From an uncultured Eubacteriales bacterium (GTDB lineage: Bacteria > Bacillota > Clostridia > Christensenellales > Christensenellaceae), in NCBI GenBank assembly GCA_900545085.1, contig UQXU01000051.1, forward strand, positions 1-12,505: 12,505 nucleotides of DNA. The letters run 5' to 3'. The translations under genes and the position numbers were made by a program. Below are positions 7,617 to 12,505 of the stretch, piece after piece. Position 1 is the first letter of the stretch, and every line of letters starts with the position of its first letter. The notes beneath the pieces were generated by a model that saw only the letters and a list, made by a program, of their open reading frames with translations, ran no database searches and was not told the origin of the DNA.

Positions 7617-7645
7617 ATTATATCATAGTTTTTTCCAACATTCAA
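7617..7645 (-). promoter_or_regulatory. Predicted promoter of the RelA/SpoT-domain gene
   Basis: Minus strand: -35 TTGAAT (7640-7645), a 17-base spacer and perfect -10 TATAAT (7617-7622) with TG one base before it (extended -10). Transcription would start near 7610, leaving a leader of about 90 bases in which I see no clear structure. Confidence 0.7.
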
Positions 7646-7770
7646 TTTGAAAGCCTCCGCTTCATCATTTTTACACCTAGATTTTAAATAAGGGCCACCG
7701 CCCCGTCATTAAACAAGCGAACGAGAGGCGGAGTGCATCTGTTCACGGTTAATAAAACTGCCAAAACCAC

Positions 7771-7804
7771 AAAAGCCGTCCGCAGCGAGCTGCAAACGAC
7801 TTTT
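7771..7804 (-). terminator. Terminator of mreB
   Basis: Sixteen bases after the mreB stop. Read on the minus strand, AAAAGTCGTTTGCAGC pairs over 16 bp with GCTGCGGACGGCTTTT, including three G-U pairs, and T-rich sequence follows. The inner GCAGC/GCTGC pairs leave only two bases between them, so the real loop must open a few pairs. A small extra GGGC/GCCC hairpin (7692-7703) further downstream may back it up. The rest of 7519-7819 holds only the promoter of the next gene. Confidence 0.75.
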
Positions 7805-7819
7805 TCTGAACAATTAACA

Positions 7820-8863
7820 TCAATAGTTATCGTAATAATCTCCACGCTTATAATCGTAAATGGAGTTTCTGCTGTATATATCTAAATTCTCAAGCGCCTT
7901 GCCCGTTCCTATCGCCACGCAGGAGATAGCGTCCTCAGCTACGTAGCAGGGTATTTTGCAGCGCTCCGTAAGCAGCCTGTCCAGCCCATAAAGCAGCGCG
8001 CCGCCGCCCGTCATGCAAATTCCATTCTCTGCTATATCAGCAGCCAGCTCCGGCGGGGTGCGTTCCAGAACGCCGTGCACCGTCTCCATTATGCGTCCCA
8101 ATGGTTCATGAAACGCCTCTATTGTCTCATTAGAGCTTATGGTTATCGTCTTCGGCAAGCCGGAGATGAGGTTCCTGCCCGTAACTTCCATAAACGCCTC
8201 TTCTTTTCTCGGAAAAGCAGAGCCTATGTTTATTTTTATCTCCTCCGCTGTACGTTCGCCTATGAGCATGTTGTATTTTTTCTTTACATAACGGACTAAC
8301 GCTTCGTCAAATCTATCGCCGGCGATTTTAATAGAATCGCTGATTACAGAACCGCCCAGTGATATAACAGCTATGTCTGCCGTACCTCCGCCAATATCCA
8401 GAACCATATTTCCATTAGGAGCTGCTATGTCCAAACCTGCGCCAATGGCGGCGGCTATGGGCTCTTCTATCAGGAAAGTATGTCGCGCGCCCGCCTCTTC
8501 CGTCGCCTCGATAACCGACCTTTTCTCGACCTCCGTAACTCCGCTCGGCACACAGACGATTACGCGCGGTTTGAAAAAAATCTTCCTTCCTATTACCTTA
8601 CGCAGAAAATACCTAAGCATCCGCTCAGTATCGTGGAAATTAGAGATAACGCCGTCGCGCAAGGGACGAACAGCGACAATATTGCCCGGCGTCCTGCCCA
8701 GCATTATACGCGCCTCTTCGCCGATGGCAAGCATCTGACCTGTCGTGCGGTCTACTGCAACTACAGAAGGCTCGCGCATTACAATACCCTTGCCTTTAAC
8801 ATAGACTAGCACGCTGGCGGTACCAAGGTCAATGCCTACATCATTATAATCAAACAATCCCAT
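7820..8863 (-). CDS. mreB: Rod-shape-determining protein MreB/Mbl
   Basis: Bacterial actin homologue of 347 residues that forms membrane-bound filaments guiding cell-wall synthesis in rods. The nucleotide site is intact: phosphate-1 IDLGTAS (11-17), connect-1 LIEEPIAAAIGAG (131-143), phosphate-2 DIGGGTAD (156-163), the adenosine motif MTGGGALLYGLD (284-295) and connect-2 CVAIGTGKALE (315-325). IFF at 95-97 sits where the hydrophobic membrane-binding loop of MreB lies. The tail after residue 328 is tyrosine-rich (seven Tyr in the last 19 residues), unlike the MreB and Mbl tails I know. Start ATG 8861-8863 has AGGAGTG (8873-8879) nine bases upstream. Sequence features are shared with both MreB and Mbl. 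Mbl is the B. subtilis neighbour of spoIIID, and spoIIID lies only about 3 kb away here, so this is probably the Mbl-position paralogue. No mreC/mreD is adjacent. Confidence 0.95.
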   Translation of the reverse strand: MGLFDYNDVGIDLGTASVLVYVKGKGIVMREPSVVAVDRTTGQMLAIGEEARIMLGRTPGNIVAVRPLRDGVISNFHDTERMLRYFLRKVIGRKIFFKPRVIVCVPSGVTEVEKRSVIEATEEAGARHTFLIEEPIAAAIGAGLDIAAPNGNMVLDIGGGTADIAVISLGGSVISDSIKIAGDRFDEALVRYVKKKYNMLIGERTAEEIKINIGSAFPRKEEAFMEVTGRNLISGLPKTITISSNETIEAFHEPLGRIMETVHGVLERTPPELAADIAENGICMTGGGALLYGLDRLLTERCKIPCYVAEDAISCVAIGTGKALENLDIYSRNSIYDYKRGDYYDNY

Positions 8864-8920
8864 ATATTGTTACACTCCTAAAGTAATCGTATCTCAGCCT
8901 AATGCTGACCAAGGTTGAAA

Positions 8921-8960
8921 TAAGGGTGCAAAATATCTTATCCAACATGACTGCACCTTA
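8921..8960 (-). promoter_or_regulatory. Inverted repeat at the predicted 5' end of the mreB transcript
   Basis: TAAGGTGCA and TGCACCCTTA on the minus strand (8952-8960 and 8921-8930) pair with one bulged base around a 21-base spacer. If transcription starts near 8960, the first arm is the very 5' end of the message, so the hairpin could protect it from decay or serve as a leader signal. The role is inferred. Confidence 0.4.
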
Positions 8961-8966
8961 CACTTC

Positions 8967-8995
8967 ATGATACAGCAATTTGATTCTTTTTTCAA
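8967..8995 (-). promoter_or_regulatory. Predicted sigma-A promoter of mreB
   Basis: Minus strand: -35 TTGAAA (8990-8995), a 17-base spacer and -10 TATCAT (8967-8972), each one mismatch from consensus. It would give a leader of roughly 97 bases before the mreB ATG. Confidence 0.65.
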
Positions 8996-9039
8996 CCGAA
9001 ATGACATACAAATTTGTAACTTTTCATTAACAAATAAGT

Positions 9040-9051
9040 TTTGATATCAAA
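9040..9051. repeat. Palindrome TTTGATATCAAA, candidate operator
   Basis: Perfect 12-bp palindrome, flanked on both sides by AA/TT that extend the symmetry imperfectly. It lies about 100 bases upstream of the importer -10 and 45 bases upstream of the mreB -35. Its regulator is unknown. Confidence 0.45.
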
Positions 9052-9103
9052 CTTTCATATTAATCCGGAATTTTACTTTAGATATTAGAAACTTTCACAA
9101 ATT

Positions 9104-9125
9104 TTTTCAAATTATTTTCAAATTA
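9104..9125 (+). repeat. Tandem 11-bp repeat upstream of the importer promoter
   Basis: TTTTCAAATTA occurs twice without a gap, one helical turn apart, ending 26 bases before the TATAAT of the importer. The period suits a protein binding side by side, or it may act as an AT-rich upstream element. Confidence 0.5.
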
Positions 9126-9151
9126 TATTTATTGTATTCACTTTCTTACTA

Positions 9152-9157
9152 TATAAT
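9152..9157 (+). promoter_or_regulatory. Predicted -10 element of the ABC importer operon
   Basis: Perfect TATAAT on the plus strand, giving a start near 9164 and a leader of about 75 bases. The -35 region with 17-base spacing (TTATTG) is poor, and TTGTAT (9132-9137) is too close at 14 bases. An activator or upstream element may be needed. Confidence 0.45.
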
Positions 9158-9239
9158 TTATAGAAACTATGCCTATAAGTAAGCTAATACCGTAACTAAA
9201 ACTCTCTTTCATCTCCAACACAGGAAGAAGGTGAAAATT

Positions 9240-10382
9240 ATGATAGAATTCAAAGAGGTGCGTAAATCATACAAAACAAAGCAGGTACTCAAGGGAATTA
9301 ATCTCACAATCGCAGACGGCGAATTCATGGTACTCATAGGCTCATCGGGCTGCGGCAAAACAACGCTTTTAAAAACTATAAACAAGTTGATAAGCATTGA
9401 TTCTGGAGATGTAATAATTAATGGAGTAAATGTAAGAGAGTTAGACGAAACTCAACTTCCAAAAAAAATAGGCTATGTAGTTCAAGAGGGAGGGTTGTTC
9501 CCTCATATGACCATAGAGGACAACATAGCTTTGACCATGAAGCTTGCGGAATGGCCGGAAGATAAAATACACGACAGAGTGACCGAAATGCTTCAGCTCG
9601 TCAATCTTGACCCTGAAGCATACCGAAATCTATATCCGTCCCAACTTTCCGGAGGACAGAGGCAGAGAGTAGGCGTCGCCAGGGCTTTCGCCAGCGACCC
9701 GCCCATAATACTCATGGACGAACCATTCTCCGCGCTCGACCCTGTCACTCGGTCTGAACTTCAAAACGAAGTGAGCGCATTACACGAGAATTTTCATAAG
9801 ACCATAGTATTCGTAACACACGACATGGACGAAGCCATTAAGCTCTCTACCCGCATATGTGTAATACACGATGGAAAAATAGTCCAGTGCGACACACCGG
9901 AAAGACTCTTGAAGCATCCTGCGAACGATTATGTGGACAGCTTCATAGGGCGAAATCGGCTTTGGAGCAACCCCAACTTTATTTATGCGGAGGACTTCAT
10001 GCTTCAGAATCCCGTCCAGACGCATATAAACAGAACCGTAATGCAAGCCATAATGCAGATGTCTATATATCACGTAGACAGTCTGCTCGTCACAAGAGGC
10101 GGAAAGATGGCGGGAATGCTTCGATTATCTAATATAATCCACATAGAAGACTACGCCCAGCCTATCGACGCTTTTATCACTGACGATTATATCACAGTTT
10201 TTAACGACACCTCACTTGAAGAAATAGTATCTAAAGTAGATTATAATCAAACCGGAGTCATTCCCGTAACTGATCACGACGGTTATTTAAAGGGCTTTTT
10301 AACAAAAGGATGCTTGCTCGCGACATTGAGCAGACAATTCACGCCCGAACCGGAAGAGAAAGGAAGTGACTCAAATGGCTGA
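9240..10382 (+). CDS. opuCA: ABC transporter ATPase with CBS-like tail, OpuCA type
   Basis: ATP-binding subunit of a quaternary-amine-type importer (380 residues). Numbered from ATG 9240-9242, Walker A GSSGCGKT lies at 34-41, the Q-loop glutamine at 82 (VVQEGGLFPHMT), signature LSGGQ at 136-140, Walker B ILMDEP at 157-162 and switch histidine 194 in VTHDMDEA. Residues about 252-372 form a tail of two CBS-like repeats, which in OpuA-type transporters senses ionic strength or a nucleotide signal. An upstream in-frame GTG (9231-9233) is possible, but AAGGTG (9228-9233) is placed for the ATG, and MIEFKEVRKSYK is the usual family start. The 3' end overlaps the permease gene by eight bases, suggesting translational coupling. 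The same architecture occurs in betaine/carnitine/choline importers and in the related ergothioneine importers, so the substrate is open. Confidence 0.92.
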   Translation: MIEFKEVRKSYKTKQVLKGINLTIADGEFMVLIGSSGCGKTTLLKTINKLISIDSGDVIINGVNVRELDETQLPKKIGYVVQEGGLFPHMTIEDNIALTMKLAEWPEDKIHDRVTEMLQLVNLDPEAYRNLYPSQLSGGQRQRVGVARAFASDPPIILMDEPFSALDPVTRSELQNEVSALHENFHKTIVFVTHDMDEAIKLSTRICVIHDGKIVQCDTPERLLKHPANDYVDSFIGRNRLWSNPNFIYAEDFMLQNPVQTHINRTVMQAIMQMSIYHVDSLLVTRGGKMAGMLRLSNIIHIEDYAQPIDAFITDDYITVFNDTSLEEIVSKVDYNQTGVIPVTDHDGYLKGFLTKGCLLATLSRQFTPEPEEKGSDSNG

Positions 10383-11955
10383 TTTTTGGCAGCTTTTTAT
10401 AGATAAAAAAGCAGAATTGTTGGATTTATTCATCCAGCATATGAACATGACTATGCTCGCCGTGTTTATCGCTCTTGCAATAGGCGTTCCCGTAGGGATA
10501 CTCATTCGGCAAAACAAAGTCGTCTCTAATATAGTGATAAGCATAGCAAATGTTTTGCAGTCCATCCCCAGCATTGCGCTGCTCGCTCTCGCAATACCCA
10601 TAGTCGGTATCGGCGAAAAGCCTGCGATACTCATGGTCATAGTTTACGCATTGCTGCCCATAATAAAAAATACATTTTTAGGAATATCCAGCATAGACCC
10701 GCAAATAATGGAAGTAGCGAAGGGCATGGGCATGTCTCGTTGGAAAAGACTTCTCAAGGTCGAATTGCCCATAGCGGCACCGAGCATAATGAGCGGTATA
10801 CGAATATCCGCTGTCGCAGCCGTAGGCACTATGACCATAGCGGCGTTCGCCGGAGCGGAAGGTCTCGGCTGGTTTATCAATCTGGGATTGAACTCCAGAA
10901 ATGTAGGGCTTGTGCTCCTAGGCGCTATCCCCGCCTCTCTGCTCGCTCTCGCTCTGGATTTCCTGCTTGCGCGTCTGGAACATGCAGTAACGCCCGAGGG
11001 TTTGCTGCCTGCGTCCAAGATAAAGAACATACCCAAAAAGAAAAAACGTCGTGAACGCGCGATTGTACTTACTATATGCGCTGTTCTCGTTTTGACTCCT
11101 TTGCTTTCTACCGCAGTCTCTTCAATTACAAATGCAAACGAAAAAAAGGTCGTAATAGGTTCAAATAACTTTACAGAAGCTATAATTCTCGGCTATATGT
11201 ATGCAGATTTAATAGAATCAAATACAGACATAACTGTAGAAAAGCGTTTGAATCTCAACGGTGCGAGCGTGTATTTCAATGCTCTGGAGACAGGAGAGCT
11301 TGATATGGTAACAAGCTACACCGGCACTGCTCTTGTAAGTATGCTCCATCAGGATCTGACTACGACCGACCCTGACGAAGTATACAAAAAAGTATCGGAT
11401 AGAATGATGAGCGAACACAACATATACACATCTGCTCCGCTCGGTTTCAACAACACTTATGTCATGTGCGTTACTCCAGAAATTGCAGAAAGATACAACC
11501 TCTCCAAGCTCAGCGATTTAATAAAGGTAGCTGATGAGCTAAGGCTGGGCTGCACTGTAGAATTCATACAGCGCGAGGACTGTCTGCCTAAGCTTCAGGA
11601 AGAATACGGCGTAGAGTTCAAGAGCGTCAGCGGTCTGGATGCAAGTATCAGATATTCTGCTGTGGAAGCCGGTGAGGTCGATGTAATAGACGGCTATGCA
11701 ACAGATGCGCTTCTGGTCAAAACAGGGCTTATCAAATTGGAAGACGACCTTAATTTCTTCCCTCCGTACTATTCTGTAAACTTCACTCAACAATCCACTA
11801 TAGACAAATATCCCGAGCTGAAGGAAGTTATTGCAAAACTGGACGGATTAATCGACGAAGACACTATGGCAAAACTCAACAAACAGGTTGACATAGACGG
11901 TAAAGACGCTTCAGTTGTAGCGCATGAATTTCTGGAAGAAAAAGGACTTGTTTAA
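10375..11955 (+). CDS. ABC permease-substrate-binding protein fusion, glycine betaine/ergothioneine type
   Basis: A 526-residue fusion joining what are separate OpuCB (permease) and OpuCC (binding protein) in B. subtilis. Residues 1-215 are a multi-helix inner-membrane permease with the ATPase-docking loop EVAKGMGMSRWKRLLKVELP at 113-132. A basic cytoplasmic stretch KKKKRRER (221-228) is followed by one membrane helix (about 230-247), which places residues about 257-526 outside as the binding domain. That domain opens KVVIGSNNFTEAIILGYMYA and contains SYTGTA and GFNNTYVM, typical of OpuAC-type betaine-binding folds. ATG 10375-10377 has AGGAAG eight bases upstream; an in-frame GTG at 10366 is less likely. 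It forms an operon with the ATPase and ends at a strong terminator. The same fused layout is known for OpuF and for the ergothioneine importer EgtU, so betaine, carnitine, choline or ergothioneine are all candidates. Confidence 0.92.
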   Translation: MADFWQLFIDKKAELLDLFIQHMNMTMLAVFIALAIGVPVGILIRQNKVVSNIVISIANVLQSIPSIALLALAIPIVGIGEKPAILMVIVYALLPIIKNTFLGISSIDPQIMEVAKGMGMSRWKRLLKVELPIAAPSIMSGIRISAVAAVGTMTIAAFAGAEGLGWFINLGLNSRNVGLVLLGAIPASLLALALDFLLARLEHAVTPEGLLPASKIKNIPKKKKRRERAIVLTICAVLVLTPLLSTAVSSITNANEKKVVIGSNNFTEAIILGYMYADLIESNTDITVEKRLNLNGASVYFNALETGELDMVTSYTGTALVSMLHQDLTTTDPDEVYKKVSDRMMSEHNIYTSAPLGFNNTYVMCVTPEIAERYNLSKLSDLIKVADELRLGCTVEFIQREDCLPKLQEEYGVEFKSVSGLDASIRYSAVEAGEVDVIDGYATDALLVKTGLIKLEDDLNFFPPYYSVNFTQQSTIDKYPELKEVIAKLDGLIDEDTMAKLNKQVDIDGKDASVVAHEFLEEKGLV

Positions 11956-11956
11956 T

Positions 11957-11988
11957 AAAAAACGCCCGTCGGCAGACGGACGTTTTTT
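11957..11988. terminator. Bidirectional terminator between the importer operon and spoIIID
   Basis: A 14-bp stem with one C-A mismatch, AAAAAACGCCCGTC (11957-11970) against GACGGACGTTTTTT (11975-11988), has loop GGCA. It ends in seven T on the plus strand, and its A-run gives a T-run on the minus strand. It starts right after the importer stop and ends four bases before the spoIIID stop, so it can serve both convergent genes. Confidence 0.92.
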
Positions 11989-11992
11989 TAAC

Positions 11993-12262
11993 TTATTCTG
12001 CTTTTTCCTGCTGTTTTTCTTTTTTGTATTTCAGCATAGTGGCTCTTCCTCCGCGGATATGTCTTTCCCGCAAGTTTTTGTTCATAACTTCGCTGACTCT
12101 GCGCGCCAGAGCCGGGTCCAGCTCACTAAGTCTGGAAGATATATCTTTATGAACGCTGCTCTTGCTTATTTTAAATTTCGCGGCTGTCTGCCGCACTGTC
12201 GAGCCTGTCTCCAGGATGTATTTTGCTTCGGCAATAACTCTCATTTCTATATACTCTTTCAT
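11993..12262 (-). CDS. spoIIID: SpoIIID, mother-cell sporulation transcription regulator
   Basis: An 89-residue DNA-binding protein that activates and represses mother-cell genes after sigma-E becomes active. The helix-turn-helix covers about residues 20-42 (TVRQTAAKFKISKSSVHKDI). The C-terminal basic part RHIRGGRATMLKYKKEK is a close match to B. subtilis SpoIIID, which is 93 residues long. The start is ATG 12260-12262: MKEYIEMRVI aligns with the B. subtilis N-terminus, and AAAGGG (12269-12274) lies six bases upstream. In-frame ATGs at 12277 and 12286 would add residues not found in the family and lack good ribosome binding sites. It is preceded by a sigma-E-like promoter and an inverted repeat, and followed by the bidirectional terminator. 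Its presence indicates an endospore former. Confidence 0.95.
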   Translation of the reverse strand: MKEYIEMRVIAEAKYILETGSTVRQTAAKFKISKSSVHKDISSRLSELDPALARRVSEVMNKNLRERHIRGGRATMLKYKKEKQQEKAE

Positions 12263-12267
12263 AGTCA

Positions 12268-12310
12268 GCCCTTTCATAAATTCCATGTTTGTACATCATT
12301 ATGAAAGGGC
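12268..12310 (-). repeat. 12-bp inverted repeat overlapping the spoIIID promoter and ribosome binding site
   Basis: GCCCTTTCATAA (12268-12279) and TTATGAAAGGGC (12299-12310) are exact inverted copies with a 19-base spacer. One arm contains the AAAGGG ribosome binding site of spoIIID. The other lies within the spacer and -10 of the predicted sigma-E promoter. In any transcript that starts further upstream, the arms would pair and mask the ribosome binding site. Confidence 0.7.
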
Positions 12311-12324
12311 GGCTTTTAATATGC
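12296..12324 (-). promoter_or_regulatory. Predicted sigma-E promoter of spoIIID
   Basis: Minus strand: GCATATT (12318-12324) is a full match to the B. subtilis sigma-E -35 consensus KMATATT. After a 14-base spacer comes CATAATGA (12296-12303), which matches the first half (CATA) of the -10 CATACAHT. Transcription would start near 12289. B. subtilis spoIIID is itself sigma-E dependent, so position and gene agree; the second half of the -10 is poor. Confidence 0.55.
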
Positions 12325-12347
12325 ACTGTTCACTCTTTTTCGCGCCG

Positions 12348-12505
12348 TCAGCGTCTTCCATACGGTTCCATTATACTTGTTCTTCCCAAAATATAGTCAG
12401 AAGAAGTATTATAATAATCAGCCAGCTTTATAACGAACCTTACAGGGATTTCTCGTTTGCCTGTTTCATAATTGCTGTATACTCTCTGATCTATACCAAG
12501 TACGG
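12348..12505 (-). CDS. XRE-family HTH transcriptional regulator, C-terminal 51 residues; 5' end outside window
   Basis: An open frame enters from the window edge and stops at TGA 12348-12350. The visible part contains IDQRVYSNYETGKREIP followed by IKLADYYNTSSDYILGRT, the second half of a classic Cro/cI (XRE) helix-turn-helix. In many small Bacillota repressors this is nearly the whole protein, so the complete gene is probably only 70-120 codons. It lies on the same strand as spoIIID, 23 bases before the predicted sigma-E -35, with no visible terminator between them, so transcripts could run on into spoIIID. Its target cannot be told from this fragment. Confidence 0.82.
   Translation of the reverse strand, partial: VLGIDQRVYSNYETGKREIPVRFVIKLADYYNTSSDYILGRTSIMEPYGRR

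Larger units (their letters stand above)
8864..9239. promoter_or_regulatory. Divergent intergenic region between mreB and the ABC importer
   Basis: This 376-base AT-rich region holds no gene. Towards mreB lie its leader, a 5' inverted repeat and a good promoter (8967-8995). Towards the importer, a perfect TATAAT (9152-9157) has only a poor -35 match. Between them are a 12-bp perfect palindrome TTTGATATCAAA (9040-9051), a dyad ATTTGT/ACAAAT (9012-9017, 9030-9035), the 9-mer AAACTTTCA at 9049-9057 and again 40 bp later at 9089-9097, and an 11-bp unit TTTTCAAATTA repeated twice head to tail (9104-9125). These may be regulator sites; AT-rich DNA makes some chance repeats likely. Confidence 0.6.

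Noticed and set aside
7519..7819. Small gene or regulatory RNA between mreB and the RelA/SpoT-domain gene
   Set aside because: I found only short frames without ribosome binding sites. The interval is explained by the mreB terminator and the promoter of the next gene.
9158..9239. Riboswitch in the importer leader
   Set aside because: The leader is only about 75 bases, AT-rich and without a convincing stem or terminator.
12284..12286. Upstream ATG as spoIIID start (97-residue protein)
   Set aside because: It has no ribosome binding site, lies almost at the predicted transcript start, and adds residues absent from the SpoIIID family. ATG 12260-12262 fits better.

Overview
The window looks like chromosomal DNA of an endospore-forming Bacillota, most likely a Clostridia-type Gram-positive. 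The evidence is a gene for the sporulation regulator SpoIIID, a LonB/LonA protease pair, a class B sortase, an MreB/Mbl actin homologue, OpuC-type transporter genes, strong AGGAGG-type ribosome binding sites and typical sigma-A promoters. There is no rRNA, tRNA, CRISPR array, IS element or phage gene. It reads as ordinary core chromosome rather than a mobile island.

Layout. 1-4137, all on the minus strand: the 5' two thirds of lon (lonA, cut by the window start), a complete lonB just upstream of it, then a class B sortase. 4138-4306 is a compact divergent promoter region. 4307-6022 (+) is a TGS/SAD-uridine kinase fusion protein, ended by a hairpin shared with the convergent gene at 6103-7518 (-). 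That gene encodes a divergent RelA/SpoT-nucleotidyltransferase-domain protein of unknown role. 7820-8863 (-) is mreB/mbl. 8864-9239 is a long AT-rich divergent regulatory region with dyads and tandem repeats. 9240-11955 (+) is a two-gene ABC importer: an OpuCA-like ATPase with a CBS-like tail, overlapping a permease-substrate-binding-protein fusion. A bidirectional terminator separates it from spoIIID (-). The window ends inside a small XRE-type repressor gene (-).

How the parts fit. The genes are housekeeping, envelope, stress and sporulation functions: protein quality control (Lon, LonB), surface protein anchoring (sortase), cell-shape control (MreB), compatible-solute or related uptake (Opu/Egt type), an alarmone-synthetase-like protein, and mother-cell sporulation control (SpoIIID). 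In Bacillus subtilis spoIIID lies directly next to mbl; here an oppositely oriented transporter operon separates them.

I found no wholly new system. The best leads are: (a) a promoter pair at 4222-4276 whose -10 elements overlap on opposite strands; (b) a 12-bp inverted repeat at spoIIID that would hide the ribosome binding site only in read-through transcripts, next to a sigma-E-like promoter; (c) the divergent RelA/SpoT-domain protein with altered substrate residues; (d) a multi-hairpin lon leader; (e) the transporter, whose substrate could be betaine/carnitine/choline or ergothioneine.
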